The position numbers and the translations under genes are program-made. A stretch of DNA of 8,077 nucleotides from positions 1-8,077 of the forward strand of contig JBDRAU010000022.1 in NCBI GenBank assembly GCA_043823315.1. Direction: 5' to 3'. Position 1 is the stretch's first letter. Each line of letters begins with the position of its first letter. The notes below the pieces were generated by a model. The model was not told where the DNA came from, searched no databases, and worked only from the letters and a program-made list of their open reading frames with translations. The stretch comes from JBDRAU01 sp043823315. Its GTDB lineage: Bacteria; Patescibacteriota; UBA1384; DTJR01. Positions 4,465 through 8,077 of the stretch are shown here, piece by piece.

Positions 4465-5271
4465 ATGCCACAAAAGAACCAATTTAGTTCATTAATTGAA
4501 AAACTTGGGCTTAATAAAAATGAGGCAGCTGTTTATGAAGTTCTACTTACAAATGGAGTCCAAAGCATCAAGAAACTGACTACGCTATTGCCTAAAATAT
4601 CGAGAACAAATCTTTATAACATCTTGAATTCCCTGGAGCAGAAGGAATTAATCAGCACTGAAGATAAGGTTAAACTTCAGTTTAAAGCTAATTCCCCATA
4701 TGCCTTGGCTGCCTATGTTTCTGACGAGAAGAGAAAGGCCGATGAAGCTGAAAAGATCGCTCAAACCATATTACCCTCGCTAAACGATCTCTATAAGGCA
4801 TCAACCGAAAGGCCGGTGGTTCGAGTTTTAGAAGGATTCGAAGGAGTAAAACAGGTTTACGAAGACACGCTCAAGGAAAATCAGCCGATCTACGCCTTTC
4901 TAGAACTTCAAGAGGCAAACCCGCGAGTTTACCGCTGGCTTCGCACAAATTACGCTCCAAGACGAGCAAAAGCCCAAATAAAGGCCTTTGTTATCGTTTC
5001 CGCAAACAAAAACGATGAGAAAGTTGCCAACTATCAGGCGGCTGACAAGGAGGAAAACAGGGAGAGCTATCTGGTAAAAAAGGGATCATTCCCCGCTCAT
5101 CTTGAAGTCCAGATATACGGCAATAAGGTATCCTTTGCTAATTACAACAAGGTCGATGCTCTGATGGGAGTGATTATCGAGAATAAATTCATTGCTTCGA
5201 GTATGAAGGGTCTTTGGGATTTGGCAAAGCAAGCGGCTGAAAAAAAATCAAACCTTGATGAAACAGGATAA
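4465..5271 (+). CDS. TrmB-family transcriptional regulator
   Basis: A 268-aa protein with TrmB architecture. A winged helix-turn-helix spans about 8-75 (LGLNKNEAAVYEVLLTNG, then ISRTNLYNILNSLEQKELI as recognition helix and wing). A charged helical linker, probably a dimerising coiled coil, spans about 82-112. A C-terminal effector domain at about 117-258 begins VVRVLEGFEGVKQVYEDTL and ends with GVIIENKFIASSMKGLWDLAKQA. Characterised TrmB proteins sense sugars; the ligand here is unknown. The gene is read from a strong promoter overlapping a long palindrome, suggesting autorepression, and it is divergent from the leader/orphan/tRNA unit whose promoter shares the operator core. Its 3' end overlaps the convergent methyltransferase gene by 24 bp. 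Confidence 0.88.
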   Translation: MPQKNQFSSLIEKLGLNKNEAAVYEVLLTNGVQSIKKLTTLLPKISRTNLYNILNSLEQKELISTEDKVKLQFKANSPYALAAYVSDEKRKADEAEKIAQTILPSLNDLYKASTERPVVRVLEGFEGVKQVYEDTLKENQPIYAFLELQEANPRVYRWLRTNYAPRRAKAQIKAFVIVSANKNDEKVANYQAADKEENRESYLVKKGSFPAHLEVQIYGNKVSFANYNKVDALMGVIIENKFIASSMKGLWDLAKQAAEKKSNLDETG

Positions 5272-6858
5272 TTTTTCCTTAATAACAGGTATTTGGCGTC
5301 CATCGGATAAATTGTGATAAACAAAATATTCACCTCCATAGGACCTCGTAAAACCGGCTTGCTCGGCAATATCAACCAGTTCGAAATTTGATGGAAAGTA
5401 CCTGGGAGTAGAAGTTTGTAAATTTTCTTCTGAAGACTGACCTTCCTGTTTGCTTGGAGCATCAATCATCGCCCCAATTGGATAATCAGGATGCGCTTCA
5501 TGGAAACCGTCAAGTGCCACTTTATATGCTCCAAAATCCCTGTCAGGCATTTCAACCAATAGCAGACCTCCAGAGTCAAGAATATCGTAAGCGTTTTTTA
5601 AGACCTTTTGAATGCCCTCCGGGCTGCCAGCAAAGCCAAGAGAATGCCACATTATTGTTGCCACTTGGGGTCTGGGCGAACCGGGAAACTCAGATTGGTA
5701 CTTTCGATAGTCAAAATCAAAAAAATTGCCTATCACTTGATTGTAAAATCCAAACTGATCAGACGATTTCACTGGCAAACCGGCACTTCGAGCAGCTTCC
5801 AGAAGTTCGCCGCTTTCCCTGTCCTGGCTAATCCTTTTTCGAGAATCATGAACCATCCTTGGTGAGATATCATATGCGTTTACGTCAATCCCGGCATATG
5901 TAAACGGGATTCCAGATCTCCCTTCGCCTCCGCCAATATCAAGCATTGTCGTGAGGTGCGGGGTTTTAAATCCATCTCTTTGCGAGATTTGTTCGAGAAA
6001 TTTAATCGCCCACCAGGCGTGCGTCAAACCTTGAACGGTATTGATGGTTTTACCTTCGTATTCCCTAAGGATAAATTCCGGACTATCGTAAAGATTTTGC
6101 AACGACTTATCAATATGTCCGGACGCAAACGCCTCCGGAGCAATTCTATAATTGTAAATAAACTTTTTTACTTCAAAAAGCCTGATAAGATTATGGCCCT
6201 GGGTAACTTCATTCAAGTCGATCCCCGCAGTTTCACAGGCCTTTGCTAAAATGGGATTTGTCTTTGCTTCTTCAATATCGACCGACTCCCAAATCTTTTT
6301 ATTCTCCTCGTAAGCAAGGATATTTTCGATTGCAGAAGATTTCCTGCTCTCCTTCAAATCATCCAAAACACGATAATTAAATAAATACCAAATCGCATGT
6401 TCCGGTGTCATACCAGTTCGACCAATACGAATTGGATGGGCAAAAGTTGCACAAATCAGTTCTCTCGACGCATCTCCATCGCTTAGCACCTCGACAATCG
6501 CCCGCAAAGCATCTGCTAGTTGTCTAGCACAAGCAATTTTAATATCATCACCAAGTTGACTGCTATCAGTTCTGCCCAAACTGGATGTGAATTCCTCATC
6601 TCCGGAAATTGTGGCGGCAAAAGAGTTCAAGTGCTCAATATATAAATTTACATTTTTAATTTTTTCAAATAAATCCGTGTTTTCTAAGCCTAAAAATTCA
6701 TCCAGTGATGCTTCAGAATTCTCGCCGGCTAAATTCAAAAAATCGCGGATTTCCTGATAATCTTGGCGTAATTCTCCGATATTTTGTTCATCGCTTGGTA
6801 ACACCCCATCGTTTTCTCGCTGCGGATCAAGAGAGGGCATCTCTGCTGAATTTACCAT
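5248..6858 (-). CDS. SAM-dependent methyltransferase with a long unknown N-terminal region
   Basis: A 536-aa protein. Residues 300-445 form a class I Rossmann-like methyltransferase: motif I is MLDIGGGEGRSG at 305-316, the next strand is VNAYDIS with acidic D330, the motif IV region is ATIMWHSLGF (400-409), and a later strand is LDSGGLLLVEMPD (427-439). A C-terminal part follows (FELVDIAEQAGFTRSYGGEYFVYH), as in small-molecule and lipid-type methyltransferases. Residues 1-300 are largely helical and unfamiliar, with charged stretches (about 28-70, 105-125) and FEVKKFIYNYRI; they may select the substrate. The substrate is unknown. The ATG at 6858 lacks a Shine-Dalgarno site, and the promoter geometry predicts a leaderless mRNA. 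It converges on the TrmB-family gene. Confidence 0.85.
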   Translation of the reverse strand: MVNSAEMPSLDPQRENDGVLPSDEQNIGELRQDYQEIRDFLNLAGENSEASLDEFLGLENTDLFEKIKNVNLYIEHLNSFAATISGDEEFTSSLGRTDSSQLGDDIKIACARQLADALRAIVEVLSDGDASRELICATFAHPIRIGRTGMTPEHAIWYLFNYRVLDDLKESRKSSAIENILAYEENKKIWESVDIEEAKTNPILAKACETAGIDLNEVTQGHNLIRLFEVKKFIYNYRIAPEAFASGHIDKSLQNLYDSPEFILREYEGKTINTVQGLTHAWWAIKFLEQISQRDGFKTPHLTTMLDIGGGEGRSGIPFTYAGIDVNAYDISPRMVHDSRKRISQDRESGELLEAARSAGLPVKSSDQFGFYNQVIGNFFDFDYRKYQSEFPGSPRPQVATIMWHSLGFAGSPEGIQKVLKNAYDILDSGGLLLVEMPDRDFGAYKVALDGFHEAHPDYPIGAMIDAPSKQEGQSSEENLQTSTPRYFPSNFELVDIAEQAGFTRSYGGEYFVYHNLSDGRQIPVIKEKLSCFIKV

Positions 6859-6864
6859 AGCTCA

Positions 6865-6892
6865 ATTGTAGATTTTTGTGGGAAAAAGGCAA
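6865..6892 (-). promoter_or_regulatory. Likely promoter of the methyltransferase gene, predicting a leaderless mRNA
   Basis: A -35-like TTGCCT (6887-6892) and a -10 TACAAT (6865-6870) are separated by 16 nt. The -10 ends 7 nt before the A of the ATG (6858), so transcription should start at or within a base or two of the start codon, in agreement with the missing Shine-Dalgarno site. The -35 lies inside the efp relic. Confidence 0.55.
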
Positions 6893-6929
6893 CACGCAAA
6901 TCGGGGAATATGTTGAACGGGTGAAATAA
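6885..6929 (+). pseudogene. Remnant of the 3' end of a second efp gene
   Basis: 6891-6929 reads NTQIGEYVERVK-stop. The intact efp ends NTQTGEYVERVK-stop, so 11 of 12 residues match. At the DNA level 31 of 39 bases match, and the differences are nearly all synonymous, which means this was a real coding sequence that diverged under selection before it was cut. A few more bases upstream (AAAAAGGC against AAGGTC) may be homologous with a 1-base gap; beyond that nothing matches. There is no start or ribosome site, so it is not expressed as a protein. Confidence 0.85.
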
Positions 6930-7171
6930 CGCGTTCGATTTTTCATTTTCTATTTTTGATTTTTTATTTATGGAGTCCCGACAAGCGGGACATTAATTCT
7001 TGATTCTTTCTGTTTAATTCTTTATTCTAAGATTAGCAATTTAGATCCCCCGGTAAGATATCAGATCCCGCATCAAGTGCGGGATGACAGAATACTGTCA
7101 GCTCGGGATGACCCCGGTAGCGGAGCAATCCCGATAGTATAGCAAGCTAACTACGGGGCAAGCAGAAAAAA
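6930..7171. repeat. AT-rich spacer with inverted repeats
   Basis: No gene is seen. 6930-7040 is AT-rich, with one small stem GTCCCG/CGGGAC (6975-6991). 7065-7085 is an 8-bp perfect stem (ATCCCGCA/TGCGGGAT) followed by GACAG, an inverted copy of the GTCAT...GATCT repeat family. A further degenerate unit lies at about 7096-7135. I see no convincing promoter for the downstream peptidase gene. Confidence 0.6.
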
Positions 7172-8077
7172 ATGATTAATTTCAAAATCCACACCCTCAA
7201 AAACGGCATTCGAGTCGTGACGGCGCCGATGAGTTCGACGGAAGCAACGGCGATTCAAATTCAGGTCGGAATAGGAACTCGTTTTGAAACAAAGGAAAAA
7301 AACGGCATCTCGCATTTTTTGGAGCACGTATTTTTCAAGGGGTCCAAAAAATATCCAAGCTTCTTTGAGATCACCAGTTTACTCGATTCTCTCGGAGCGG
7401 GATACAATGCTTCGACAAGCTATGAAGCGACAAAATTTTACATCCATTCTTCGAGTAAAGATTTCAAAAAGGGCTATGATGTCCTCGTCGATTTGTTCAA
7501 AAATCCCCTCTTCCCCGAGAAGGAGCTCGCGCGGGAGAGAGGAGTGATTGTCGAAGAACTCAAGATGTACCTCGATATGCCCCAAGCACGCGCCTCGATG
7601 ATGAACCAAACCCAGACCTTCCCCTCTCACCCCCTCGGTTTTGACATTGGCGGCACAATTTCATCGGTTCAAAAGATCAATCGGCAGGATATCCTGAACT
7701 ATTTTAGCGAGCATTATTCTCCTGAAAATATTATTATTTCTGTCGCCGGAAACCCCAAGGGAAGCGATTGGCTCGAGATGATCAAGAGAGATTTTGAAAA
7801 TCTGCCGACTTCTCCTATTAAACCCTACGAGCCATTTCGTGAAAATCAATTTAAGCCCTCGGTCGATCAAAAAGTAAAAGATGTCGATCAGGCCAACTTT
7901 TTCCTCTCTTTTCCAGCCATCAAAAAACCAGACCAAAGACGCTTTGCCTTTAACTTAATGGATGTGATTTTCGGCTCCGGCGCTTCGAGCCGCCTCAATA
8001 TCGAGCTAAGAGAAAAACGGGGACTCGGATATGACATCGGCTCGGGAATTAACGCATTTTTGGATTGCGGAAGTTTT
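7172..8077 (+). CDS. M16-family zinc peptidase, 5' part (runs off the window)
   Basis: 302 codons are present and the frame is still open at the window end. The inverted zinc motif HFLEH is at 48-52, and the third ligand E128 (GVIVEEL) is 75 residues on, matching the HxxEH...E spacing of M16 (pitrilysin/mitochondrial processing peptidase-like) enzymes. The usual surroundings are there: LKNGIRVV, VGIGTRFE, KNGISHFLEHVFFKGS, LGAGYNAST and NPLFPEKELARERGVIVEEL. The second half begins at about 230, with SGASSRLNIELREKRGLGYDIGS matching the R...Y substrate-binding region. All zinc ligands are intact, so it should be active. An in-frame stop at 7148 with no other start before 7172 fixes the ATG. 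There is no Shine-Dalgarno site and no signal peptide, so it is probably cytoplasmic. Confidence 0.95.
   Translation, partial: MINFKIHTLKNGIRVVTAPMSSTEATAIQIQVGIGTRFETKEKNGISHFLEHVFFKGSKKYPSFFEITSLLDSLGAGYNASTSYEATKFYIHSSSKDFKKGYDVLVDLFKNPLFPEKELARERGVIVEELKMYLDMPQARASMMNQTQTFPSHPLGFDIGGTISSVQKINRQDILNYFSEHYSPENIIISVAGNPKGSDWLEMIKRDFENLPTSPIKPYEPFRENQFKPSVDQKVKDVDQANFFLSFPAIKKPDQRRFAFNLMDVIFGSGASSRLNIELREKRGLGYDIGSGINAFLDCGSF

Noticed and set aside
5454..6249. Plus-strand open frames inside the methyltransferase gene
   Set aside because: They are shadows of a minus-strand gene with clear methyltransferase motifs.
653..6884. Integrase or transposase that would explain an insertion
   Set aside because: No protein in this stretch shows tyrosine or serine recombinase or DDE motifs.

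Overview
The window looks like a piece of a small bacterial genome, most likely a Patescibacteria/CPR lineage. This is inference, resting on the moderate-to-low GC of most genes, wide hairpin-filled intergenic gaps, dispersed GTCAT...GATC-type repeats, the CCGTAGCTTTAGCGAAGG hairpin sequence, weak or absent Shine-Dalgarno sites before several housekeeping-type genes, and a TrmB-family regulator. No rRNA is present to confirm it.

Layout. (1) 92-652(+): a complete elongation factor P gene with arginine at the tRNA-contacting tip. (2) 653-1098: a gap packed with short dispersed repeats. (3) 1099-1805(-): an AbrB-type antitoxin / PIN-ribonuclease toxin pair with its own promoter, bracketed by two exact copies of a 25-nt repeat. 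(4) 2091-4312(-): an unusual transcription unit. A near-consensus promoter is followed by about 520 nt of hairpin-rich RNA, a GC-rich 137-aa orphan gene, tRNA-Lys(UUU), tRNA-Asn(GUU), a row of hairpins, a second GC-rich orphan gene (262 aa) and a strong intrinsic terminator. A 36-nt hairpin sequence occurs once after tRNA-Asn and again just after the second orphan gene. (5) 4392-5271(+): a divergent TrmB-family regulator whose promoter lies in a perfect 21-bp-arm palindrome; the core TTGACAAAAT recurs in the promoter of unit 4. (6) 5248-6858(-): a 536-aa protein with a C-terminal SAM-methyltransferase domain, converging on and overlapping the regulator gene by 24 bp. (7) 6885-6929(+): a remnant of the 3' end of a second efp gene. 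(8) 6930-7171: AT-rich and repeat-containing spacer. (9) 7172 to the window end (+): the N-terminal 302 codons of an M16 zinc peptidase.

Working model (inference). The efp 3' end at 652 and the efp 3' relic at 6929 bracket about 6.2 kb of accessory genes. This region may be an insertion, or the residue of a duplication, between efp and the peptidase gene. Within it, the TrmB-family protein is placed to repress both itself and the divergent leader/orphan/tRNA unit through the shared operator core. Both orphan genes have start regions that can fold into hairpins, so translational control is also plausible. No integrase or transposase is visible, so how the region arrived is unresolved.
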